DNA of 24,059 nt from Methanothrix sp. Lineage in GTDB: Archaea > Halobacteriota > Methanosarcinia > Methanotrichales > Methanotrichaceae. The stretch covers positions 1 to 24,059 of the forward strand of contig JAQTYS010000011.1 in NCBI GenBank assembly GCA_028688175.1. The letters are read 5' to 3'. This document shows, piece by piece, positions 6,948-14,263 of the stretch. The position numbers and the translations under genes were made by a program. How positions within the stretch are numbered: position 1 is the stretch's first letter; each line of letters starts with the position of its first letter. The notes beneath the pieces were generated by a model, which was not told the origin of the DNA, did no database searches, and saw only the letters and a list, made by a program, of their open reading frames with translations.

Positions 6948-8778
6948 TCACCGATAATGTCTGGCCTGGATCTCGAACAGCCGGGCATACGCACCGCCCA
7001 GATCCATTAGTTTCTGGTGAGTCCCGCTCTCGGTGATCCGTCCATCCTTCATGAAGTATATGCAATCTGCCAGGATAACTGTAGAGAGACGATGACTTAT
7101 AATTATGGCCATCCTCCCCTCGGCAAGGCGGCGAAACTTCCTGATGACCTCGTCCTCGGCCCTGGGGTCGAGCGAGCTGGTGGGCTCGTCCAATACTATT
7201 ATCTGGGAGTCGCGCAGGAAGGCCCGGGCCAAGGCCACCTTCTGCCACTCCCCCACGGATAGCTCAGTGCCATCCTCGAACCATTTGCCCAGAACCGTTT
7301 CATATCTTTTCTCCAGACCGGATATGAACTCATGCGCGCCGGAGCACTCCGCAGCAGCCATGATCTTTCTCTTCTTCCGGCGGCATCTGGGCGTTGCCTA
7401 GCCTTATGTTCTCAGAAGCCGTCAGGTTGTAGCGGGCATAATCCTGGAAGATGATGCTTATCTCTCGCCGCAGATCGACCATGTTGAAGTCGCGCAGGTC
7501 GATCCCATCCAGGGTGATTCTGCCTTCCCCTGGATCGTAGAGACGGCAGAGGAGCTTGATCAGGGTGCTCTTGCCGGAACCGTTCTCGCCCACCAGGGCC
7601 ACAGTCTGGCCGGGATCGATCTGGAGGTTTATGTTCTTCAAGACCAGGGGGGCAGAGCCCGGAAAACCGAAGCTGACATTTTCGAAGGAGATGCCCCCTA
7701 TGATGGGGCGGGGGACAATCTTCGGCGTCGCCGGTTCTCTGACCTTGGGCTCCAGTTGCAGGAATTCGTGCAGATTGGTAAGGAAGAGGTTGCTCTCGTA
7801 AAGCCTGGCCAGGTTGGAGAGAAAGCTGGAGAGGAAGGACTGGCCCTGCTGCACGGCACCGAAGTACATCACCATTGATCCCAGAGTGATGCTTCCCAGC
7901 ACAGCCTGATTGGCGATATAGGCCAAGGAGGCAAAGACGGCGGTCAGTGCAACAGCCTGAGATGCAAGGTCCAGGGCGGATCTCTGGAAGACAATGGCCA
8001 GCCGTTCCTTTCGTACCACCTCGCGAATGTCTCGGTACTGGCGCATGAATAGTGATCCCAGGTTGAAGAGCCTGATCTCCTTGGCAAAGCCGTCGGTTGT
8101 GAGAATCCAGTGTCGGTACCAGGCCGCTCTCTCCTTCCTAGTACAACTGCGCTGCCAGAGGTAGAGCTTCATGGCATATCTGGCCTGGACCAGGACGCTG
8201 GGAAGAGCGGCGATTACCAGGAGCAGGGCCACCAGCCATTTCACAGACACCATCAAAGCGAAGACCGCAACCATGGATATGCTGCTTCGTCCCGCCTGGA
8301 GAAGGCCGTTCACGATCTGGGTCGGCCTGTAGGGGCCCTCCTGCTGAGCCCGGTGAAGCATTTCGTAGTATTTTGGGTTCTCGTAGTACTCCAGATCGAC
8401 CTCTACCGATTTGGCGTGCAGGATCTCTTGAATGTGGTCCGAGACCAAGGCAGATTGGGCTTCGCTGACAGCATTAGAAGCAGAGTTGCAGATGGCCACC
8501 AGCAGGGCTACACCGTCCGCCAGGCCAATCCAGAGCAGGACAGTCTCAATGCTTGCTCCGGTGGTCACGGAATCCACAATCAGCTTCATCAGATAGAGGG
8601 CGGCCAGGGGCAAGCTGCCCTGCAGGACGATCAGGGCAACGGCTGCCAGGGTCCAGCCGGGGGCGCTCTTCCAGACGAGGCCGAGGGCCTGTTTGAGACG
8701 CAGGGCATTGTCAGATACAGTTCTGCCGATAGTCTTTGGAGATGAGAGTGCCAATGATCTACCATCACTACTTTCCAA
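6948..8778 (-). pseudogene. ABC exporter (membrane + ATPase), frameshifted
   Basis: A membrane domain (about residues 30-330, several hydrophobic helices beginning GWTLAAVALIVLQGSLPLAA) is fused to an ATPase domain, the layout of half-size MsbA/LagD-like exporters. Walker A is GENGSGKST at about residues 397-405, and the Q-loop segment is ISIIFQDYARYNLTASENIR. The frame then breaks near 7362-7372. One extra base puts PPEEEKDHGC in place of PPEEEKIMAAAEC, and the remainder continues from 7361 with the signature LSVGEWQKVALARA, Walker B IIVLDEPTSSLD and ISHRLS. The total length of 1831 nt equals 610 codons plus one base. Translation starts at TTG 8778, with no good ATG. No N-terminal C39 peptidase domain is present. 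It is GC-rich, unlike its neighbours. Either a true pseudogene, a sequencing error, or recoding; an internal ATG at 7361 would yield only a partial ATPase. Confidence 0.8.
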
Positions 8779-8858
8779 CTTTTAATCCTAATGCTTCCAG
8801 CTTAAATAGCAGCCCACCCTCGTCGGTGATCGGCAAATTGAGGCATCCCATTTCATGA

Positions 8859-9068
8859 ACCGCTAAATCGACAAAGAAAGTATATCAGAAATACGGGTTA
8901 CCACTGGCATCGGGCATAGAAATCAGATATGTGGTGAAGGATGCTGCCAAATGGGATACAGATACTGAAAGAGACGCATCGGAGTTTGATGCTGGATATT
9001 ACAAGAGATTGCTGGAAAAGACGTGGGATAAAGTTGCCTTCGTGTTCAAGAATGCTAAATTGATGTGA
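8859..9068 (+). pseudogene. C-terminal fragment of a family B DNA polymerase
   Basis: A plus-strand frame of about 69 residues reads VYQKYGLPLASGIEIRYVVK, then DAAKWDTDTERDASEFDAGY and YKRLLEKTWDKVAFVF to a stop at 9066-9068. The order 'G..I.YVV.DA..W....E..A..FD..YY..LLEKAW' matches the extreme C-terminus of archaeal family B DNA polymerases (recognised from memory). An in-frame stop at 8856 and the absence of any polymerase core upstream show that only the gene's end survives. It lies between the divergent exporter start and the radical SAM gene. Confidence 0.5.
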
Positions 9069-9275
9069 ACTTTCACGGATAAATGAGTATTGACGTAAGA
9101 AGGAATGAGCAAGGAAGTCTACGGAACGCTGTTTGACCTTTCTAGAAGCTAGGCAATCGCCAGCAGAGAGTGATACGTAAAGGTTCTTTAAAAAATGTAC
9201 CTATGGATCACAACGATCCTTACCTTATGACTCGAATGAATATGAGCGATGCTTCGCTAGCTTGGTGGTAAAGCG

Positions 9276-9545
9276 GTGAAATGGATGGCCAAAATTGATG
9301 AATTCATGTGCTGGAAGCTGCTAGATCGGTATTACTGCAACCTCTATATGCAAAAGTATCGAGCGAATCATTGGTACATTTATTTTGATAGATTCTTATG
9401 TAATGGCGCATGCATAACTATTTTAAGATCCATGCGAGATATCGAGAAGGAAGATAGCTATTTGAGGTTAGGTTGCCATGGGTCAGTTAATTTTGTCATC
9501 GGAAGACAAGCTTCTGCTGTATTGCGCTATGATCTGTACAAATGA
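9276..9545 (+). CDS. Short hypothetical protein, possibly a fragment
   Basis: An 89-codon frame opens with GTG at 9276 (ATG possible at 9285). Its first 55 residues look protein-like and aromatic-rich: KIDEFMCWKLLDRYYCNLYM, then QKYRANHWYIYFDRFLCNGA. This hints at an amphipathic helix running into a membrane segment, as in the N-terminus of a SLATT/DUF4231-type membrane protein, but the match is weak. The last 22 codons overlap the start of the radical SAM fusion in another frame and are probably not biologically meaningful. It is more likely a truncated gene start than a functional protein. Confidence 0.3.
   Translation: MKWMAKIDEFMCWKLLDRYYCNLYMQKYRANHWYIYFDRFLCNGACITILRSMRDIEKEDSYLRLGCHGSVNFVIGRQASAVLRYDLYK
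9464..9468 (+). promoter_or_regulatory. Ribosome binding site of the radical SAM fusion
   Basis: GAGGT is placed nine bases before ATG 9478. It fixes the start at MGQLILSSEDK, which aligns exactly with the MDQLNMSSEDK start of the paralogous nucleotidyltransferase. Confidence 0.6.
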
Positions 9546-11862
9546 AGATTCACTGCGTCGGATTGAAACAATTCTTGAAGAATGCCTGAACTGGGATGAC
9601 ATTTTGGAGCGCTCTGAAATACAAGGTATTTCACAACGACTGTATTGTAACTTGCTCAAGATAAATAAGGACTGGAAAGTTCCTGCCAATGTTATGGATG
9701 ATTTGAGGGAAAAATATCTTATAAATATTTCCAAAAATATGCTTCACTTCAGGGAGCTGGCAAACATTTTGAGATCTTTTAATGATCTCAATATTAAAAT
9801 AATTGTTCTAAAAGGAGCTTTTTTAGCGCAAATAATCTACAAAGACATTGGTTTGAGACCAATGAACGATATCGATCTGCTTATAAGAGAAGAAGATTTG
9901 CAGATGGTTGAGAAGGCATTGGCCGAGCTCAGGTATTATGTTTCTTCAAAACAATCAAACGAGATATTGCAAACTCATCCGACTAAGGAATTACACTTTG
10001 TCAATCAAGATACGAAAGTCATAATTGATATTCATTGGGATATTCAGCCAATTCAAAGTCAATTTAGAATTGATGTTGATACGCTCTGGGAGAAAGCCCA
10101 ACTTGCTAAAATAGATGATATAATAACATTAGCTTTATCCCCCGAAAATATTTTACAGCACCTTTGTCTTCACATATATAATCATATGCATTGCAGAGGT
10201 ATGCCCCAAGCCAAACCTCTTAGAGATTATTGTGATATCGCAGAAGTGATAAAGTATTATAAAGACGCGATTAATTGGAACGATCTACTTCAAAGTTCCA
10301 GGGATTTTGGGATAGAAGAGCCAATTTACCAGGGACTTTCCATTGCTAGCCAATACTTTGAAGCTCTTTTGCCTCTCGATGTATCCAATAGACTTGAAAC
10401 CATTAAATCTGACGTTAGTGTTGATAATATTCTTCGAATTAGGAGAAATGACTGTAGAGTTATCCTTTCACCAGAATATAATATTAGAGGCGCTATGTAT
10501 GGCAAAGAGAGAAAATTTAATGCATATAATTGGCAGGAAGACCTTTCGTTTGATTTAACAGAGGGAGCGTATAAACTGCTATCAAAGTGTGATGGCAAAA
10601 ATACAATAAGAAAACTGGAACTCCTTGTTAATAATAAGGTTATGCTATATAAATACGTAGATTATTTTTTAAACAAAAAAATAATATTGATTAACTCTGA
10701 TGTGGGAAAAAGTTTACAAACTGAACAAGTACCCAAAGCATCTAATGGTCCATTTATGAGAAGAATCCATTGGCATTTAACGGGCCAATGCAATTTAAAA
10801 TGCAACCATTGCTATATGAGCATGTATAGGTGTCCATCGAAGGATTTAGACCTTAAGGAAATTAGAGAACTGATTAAATGTATGTCCAAATTAAATGTTC
10901 TTTATGTTAACTTGACGGGCGGGGAAATTTTTTTAAGGAATGATCTTAACGAAATAATTAAAACATTATATGATTATAGAATAGGAGTAAAGAATATCAA
11001 CACAAATGGCACACTTATAGATAAACAAATCCTTGGAACAATTAGAGCATATTATCCAAATGTCTTTTTCTATGTAAGCTTGGATGGATGTAAGTCGAGC
11101 ACACACGATACGTTTAGGAACTCTAAGGGAGCATTCGATAAGACAATAGCAGGCATAAGATTATTATCGGAATGCGGTTTCAAAGTTTTGATAAATACAT
11201 CATTAACTAAACTTAACAAGGATGAAATCGAGGATATATATATATTGGTAAAAGATTTAAATATATCTAAATGGAGAATTTCTCAACCATTTCCAGTAGG
11301 GCAATGGATTAGTAATAAGCAGGATTTATCCGTCCCATTGTCCGAGGAGAAAACAATATACGAGAATGTTTTAAGTTTATGGGAAAAAGAGGGACATCCA
11401 ATTGAGATTGAGCTTGGTAGCGCTTTCCGAATTCAATTTTCAAAGTATTATATGTCAAGATATAATGAAGACTCATATGCATGCGGATATTACCGAGATT
11501 CTCTAAGCATTCTGCCTAACGGGGATGTTATCCCCTGTGGAGCGCTAGCGTTAGAACAGATGGTTTGTGGCAATTTAAGAGAGCACACTCTTTCGGAAAT
11601 ATGGATGGGGCATAAAATGCGGGCTTTTAAGGACTTAAAGATTAAAGATTTATTGAGATATCAGGAAAATAAAAAATGCGTTGGCTGTAAATTTTTGTCA
11701 ATATGCGGTCTCGGTTGCAGAGTGCGATCCTTATACTATGCGAAGGATATATATCATATAGACCCCATTCTCTGTGAATTATATACTCAAAATTATGAAG
11801 ATATGTTCAATAATTTCTATGAAAGATACTCAAAATTGTATGAAATTCAAAAATATGACTGA
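9478..11862 (+). CDS. Nucleotidyltransferase-RRE-radical SAM-SPASM fusion, putative RiPP maturase
   Basis: This 794-aa protein has four modules. Residues 1 to about 325: NTP_transf_5-like nucleotidyltransferase with VLKGAFLAQ (K112), MNDIDLLIR (D131, D133) and IIDIHWDIQP (D184), paralogous to the gene at 5642-6874. Residues 330-412: PqqD-like RiPP recognition element, LSPEYNIR..YG followed by SFDLTEGAYKLLSKCDGKN. Residues 430-640: radical SAM, with the cluster motif C438-x3-C442-x2-C445 in LTGQCNLKCNHCY and the glycine-rich NLTGGEIFLR. Residues 665-790: SPASM-type extra Fe-S region, with C669 (YACGYY), IPCGALALEQMVCGN, and CVGCKFLSICGLGC followed by C near the end. RRE plus SPASM is the signature of peptide-modifying radical SAM enzymes. 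The junction lies exactly at the RRE start, and the roughly 85-residue hydrophobic C-terminus of the paralog is missing, so the fusion looks clean. It is convergent with the kinase gene (9-nt gap). The reaction is unknown. Confidence 0.85.
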   Translation: MGQLILSSEDKLLLYCAMICTNEDSLRRIETILEECLNWDDILERSEIQGISQRLYCNLLKINKDWKVPANVMDDLREKYLINISKNMLHFRELANILRSFNDLNIKIIVLKGAFLAQIIYKDIGLRPMNDIDLLIREEDLQMVEKALAELRYYVSSKQSNEILQTHPTKELHFVNQDTKVIIDIHWDIQPIQSQFRIDVDTLWEKAQLAKIDDIITLALSPENILQHLCLHIYNHMHCRGMPQAKPLRDYCDIAEVIKYYKDAINWNDLLQSSRDFGIEEPIYQGLSIASQYFEALLPLDVSNRLETIKSDVSVDNILRIRRNDCRVILSPEYNIRGAMYGKERKFNAYNWQEDLSFDLTEGAYKLLSKCDGKNTIRKLELLVNNKVMLYKYVDYFLNKKIILINSDVGKSLQTEQVPKASNGPFMRRIHWHLTGQCNLKCNHCYMSMYRCPSKDLDLKEIRELIKCMSKLNVLYVNLTGGEIFLRNDLNEIIKTLYDYRIGVKNINTNGTLIDKQILGTIRAYYPNVFFYVSLDGCKSSTHDTFRNSKGAFDKTIAGIRLLSECGFKVLINTSLTKLNKDEIEDIYILVKDLNISKWRISQPFPVGQWISNKQDLSVPLSEEKTIYENVLSLWEKEGHPIEIELGSAFRIQFSKYYMSRYNEDSYACGYYRDSLSILPNGDVIPCGALALEQMVCGNLREHTLSEIWMGHKMRAFKDLKIKDLLRYQENKKCVGCKFLSICGLGCRVRSLYYAKDIYHIDPILCELYTQNYEDMFNNFYERYSKLYEIQKYD

Positions 11863-11871
11863 TGAGACACT

Positions 11872-12969
11872 TTAATCGAGATTCATTAAATATTTTTTAA
11901 CATCTTTTATACGTGAATAATCCCAGCGCACCAAATATATCTCCTTTCGAGAAATGAATTTTTCATAGAGTCCTAAACCTTCTTCAATGTACTTTAGTAT
12001 ATAACTTGATTCATTCCCGAGGAATGGAAGACACCAAAATGCTTGGCTAAATAAAGCTGGAAATAGACTTTTATTTCTGATAAGAACCTGCAATTTGTCA
12101 GTATCTAATGGCACGATCTCACACGTGTTTTTTTCTTGCGTAAGAACGAAGAATCTATTGACTGCTTCATTTTTATTTTGATTATAAGATTTAGGAAGAA
12201 GCATCACATATTTATTTTTTCCGGATATATATTTTGGCCCTTTGTGCAAATGTAATAGTTCAGGATATTTTTTTATATATGATACTGGAATTTTTATATC
12301 TTCGCGATATGGAATTATCTTGAAATGCTTATCGAGGATAGTTATATCATCACAAATGATATAATGCAAATTATTTCCCACATAGGACAAAGATATACTA
12401 GTTTTGCCAGAGCGAGATTTCCCGCTAAAACTCATAAGTGAATTATTGCCACTTATTGTAGAGGCATGAAGAATCAAAAAACCTCTAAGAAAAGTCAGAA
12501 TTAAGTCCTGAATAATTTCAAGAATAATTGACCAAGAGAATCTATCCGAATAAATAAAAATATTATATTCATTAGGGATAAATCGATAGATGATATTCAT
12601 TGAAGTTACATAAATAAATCTCTCTTCACCTTTCTTATAATATTTGACCCAATTAAAATCATCCTTTTTAAGATCCAATTTTTGAAGTAACATCTCATCA
12701 AAAATAGGCTGAATTTCTGCGGGTATCAACTCATTTATTGGGGCAAGATCGAACGATTGGATAATGCTATTGACATTCGATTCTCGAAAATATATGTTAA
12801 GTTCTAGCCGGGGGGTAAGATAATTGCTTATATTAAAGATACTCTCAATAAATTTAGCATAGGATATATCTATTATAAAATTAGGTTGAAAGTATACACA
12901 AAGTTTAAGAGATCCTATATTGATTATTGCCTTTAGAGCATATTTTTCTAAAGATAATGATCTATTCAT
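11872..12969 (-). CDS. HPr-kinase-like peptide kinase
   Basis: This 365-aa protein belongs to the HprK/PEP-carboxykinase-like P-loop fold. Visible motifs are LHAST (H168), a conserved turn before the P-loop; Walker A GKSRSGKT (183-190); and ICDDITIL (D207, D208), the metal-binding acidic pair. The N-terminal 160 residues form an AT-rich variable domain. The same kinase type (as in PadeK of paeninodin clusters) phosphorylates a serine of the precursor peptide; transfer of that role here is inference. The 43-codon peptide gene lies 24 nt upstream on the same strand, so the two are very likely co-transcribed. AAGGTTAG precedes the ATG at a long spacing. The stop lies 9 nt from the convergent radical SAM gene's stop. 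No DNA-binding domain is seen, so a classical regulatory HPr kinase role is unlikely. Confidence 0.8.
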   Translation of the reverse strand: MNRSLSLEKYALKAIINIGSLKLCVYFQPNFIIDISYAKFIESIFNISNYLTPRLELNIYFRESNVNSIIQSFDLAPINELIPAEIQPIFDEMLLQKLDLKKDDFNWVKYYKKGEERFIYVTSMNIIYRFIPNEYNIFIYSDRFSWSIILEIIQDLILTFLRGFLILHASTISGNNSLMSFSGKSRSGKTSISLSYVGNNLHYIICDDITILDKHFKIIPYREDIKIPVSYIKKYPELLHLHKGPKYISGKNKYVMLLPKSYNQNKNEAVNRFFVLTQEKNTCEIVPLDTDKLQVLIRNKSLFPALFSQAFWCLPFLGNESSYILKYIEEGLGLYEKFISRKEIYLVRWDYSRIKDVKKYLMNLD

Positions 12970-12993
12970 AAAAATTTAATGACTAACCTTATA

Positions 12994-13125
12994 TTAATCT
13001 CCATAATTTAATAGGCTTTTCATTGAAAACTCGGAATATTCCCTTCGAACAGCAGACTCTGGATCTATATCGAGTTCCACAATTTCTTTAGGCCCCCAAT
13101 CTTTCGCTTCTATTAATTCGGTCAT
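12994..13125 (-). CDS. Candidate RiPP precursor peptide, 43 aa
   Basis: A short frame lies 24 nt upstream of the kinase gene on the same strand. The first half contains DWGPKEIVELDID (W10, P12, I15, V16, L18), which resembles the W-x-P-x-[IL]-x-x-L leader segment bound by PqqD-like recognition domains. The second half is Ser- and aromatic-rich and contains no Cys: S24, then S31, S34 and S37 at regular three-residue spacing, with Y30, F33 and a C-terminal LLNYGD (Y41, G42). A TATA-like ATTTTATA sits about 27 nt before the ATG, which fits leaderless transcription. Absence of Cys argues against a thioether product. Serines could be the kinase's targets. No homolog was checked; the identity rests on size, position and motif. 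Confidence 0.6.
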   Translation of the reverse strand: MTELIEAKDWGPKEIVELDIDPESAVRREYSEFSMKSLLNYGD

Positions 13126-13148
13126 GATTTATTATGCTTCGTTAATCC

Positions 13149-13156
13149 TATAAAAT
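13149..13156 (-). promoter_or_regulatory. Putative TATA box of the peptide-kinase operon
   Basis: ATTTTATA on the minus strand is centred about 27 nt before the peptide's ATG (13125), the normal TATA-to-start distance in archaea, predicting a nearly leaderless transcript. It lies in the 53-bp gap between the peptide and the IS481-like element, so the insertion left the core promoter intact but removed whatever lay further upstream. Confidence 0.45.
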
Positions 13157-13163
13157 TCTTTCC

Positions 13164-13178
13164 ATCGGAAATTCGGTG
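13164..13178. repeat. 15-bp direct repeat, left copy
   Basis: atcggaaattcggtg occurs immediately left of IS copy 1 and again at 14249-14263 between the two IS copies. It fits a target duplication made by copy 1 (IS481-type elements can make long ones), or a segment carried along in the recombination that shaped copy 2. Confidence 0.75.
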
Positions 13179-14248
13179 TGTAGAGTCCTAAAAGCTTGGC
13201 ATTTATATACTCAAGCACTTCAAGGCGGCATGGGCAAGGGCAGAAAGAACAAAGTTTTAAAGCTGACCGCTGCCAAGGTTAACTACATAATCCGAAAAAA
13301 ACCAATAACATCAGCTCTAAAATCATTGCTGAAGATATGAAGGTTAGTATCCGCACAGTAAATCGTGTCTGGGGACACTGGATGAAGAATAAGGAGCCAT
13401 TGGCACCAAAAAAGTTCGGGCGCCCAAAGAAGAGTCTTGGAGAGTCAGAAGTTAATCTAATTCTTGAAATCCACAAAGAGCAAAATTCCGGCGCAAGGCT
13501 TATCGAGAAAATAATTGAACAAAGATATGGCAGACATATTCCGCATAACGCGATCCATCAAGTCCTTCTTGAAAATGGTTTGGCCAATGAGGATAAACAA
13601 AAAAAGAAACGTAGGAAGCCTTGGATAAGATACGAACGAAAGCACAGTCTCACCGCAGTTCATCTTGATTGGCACACCAGTCGATTCAATGGCAAAGAGG
13701 TCTGCGTGGTTCTTGGTGACAGCTCTCGATTCATTCTTGCAGGCGGAGAATTTTCTGCTGCAACTACCGATAACAGCATAGCGCTTGTAAGAAGAGCGAT
13801 TGATGATTTTGGAGAGATTCGGAAAATCAAAGAGGTGGTCACAGATCATGGATCGCAATTCTTTGCCAACAAGTCTGACAAAAACGGGGAGTCGGAATGT
13901 GCTTTCGGACTATTCCTGGCGGATAACAAGATAAAACATATCCTAGCGCGAGTCAAGCATCCTCAGACCAATGGCAAAATCGAAAAATGGTTTCATACTT
14001 ACGAGAAAAGCAGGAAATTGTTTGATGATTTTGACAAATTTTTGAATTAGTACAACTCAATAAGGTATCATGAAAGTCTTGAGGAAAAACACTATCTTCA
14101 GACGCCAGAAGATGCTTTTTGGTCTAGATTGCCAAACGGCTGTAAGTTGAATTTATTCCTGTCTCGAATGGAGAGAGATTTTAATGCAGCTAGGTAGATT
14201 TAAAAAGAATCGCGGGGTATATAAATGCCAAAGATTCGGGACTCTACA
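13179..14248 (+). mobile_element. IS481-like element, copy 1 (inactive)
   Basis: The element spans 1070 bp. Its left end TGTAGAGTCCTAAAAGCTTG matches, inverted, the right end (tttggcatttatata and ggactctaca read in reverse): both ends start TGTAGAGTCC and continue with GGCATTTATATA. A 15-bp direct repeat flanks it. A TTTATATA box at 13202-13209 lies about 25 nt before the transposase ATG. The transposase is dead (see 13230-14197). Confidence 0.8.
13230..14197 (+). pseudogene. DDE transposase of IS copy 1, broken
   Basis: Compared with the intact copy at 14316, this gene has three lesions. (a) One base is lost near 13297 (cgaaaaaaacc versus cgagaaaaaacc), shifting the frame after about 23 codons. 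(b) A six-base in-frame deletion changes KKMYVCAVLDDSSR to KEVCVVLGDSSR. (c) TGG becomes TAG at about 14048, in FLN-stop-YNSIRYHESL, truncating the last 49 codons. The catalytic segments LDWHTS, VTDHGSQF and NGKIEKW remain readable. No single frame yields a full-length protein. Confidence 0.85.
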
Positions 14249-14263
14249 ATCGGAAATTCGGTG
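14249..14263. repeat. 15-bp direct repeat, right copy
   Basis: A second occurrence of atcggaaattcggtg, filling the entire gap between IS copy 1 and IS copy 2. The same sequence is not found to the right of copy 2. Confidence 0.75.

Noticed and set aside
8110..8745. Long plus-strand open frame antisense to the exporter
   Set aside because: Its translation is Gln/His/Arg-rich and low in normal protein character; the minus-strand exporter explains the region. Similar long shadow frames opposite the isoprenoid genes were dropped for the same reason.
9203..9271. 22-codon plus-strand frame ending SLAWW, considered as an alternative precursor peptide upstream of the radical SAM gene
   Set aside because: No Shine-Dalgarno, no recognisable leader motif, and it lies among decayed sequence after the polymerase tail; the 12994-13125 peptide is far better placed.
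13164..14263. The 15-bp direct repeat as a definite target-site duplication
   Set aside because: Kept only as one of two options, because the same near-identity continues into the left end of copy 2, so a recombination tract including the flank explains it equally well.
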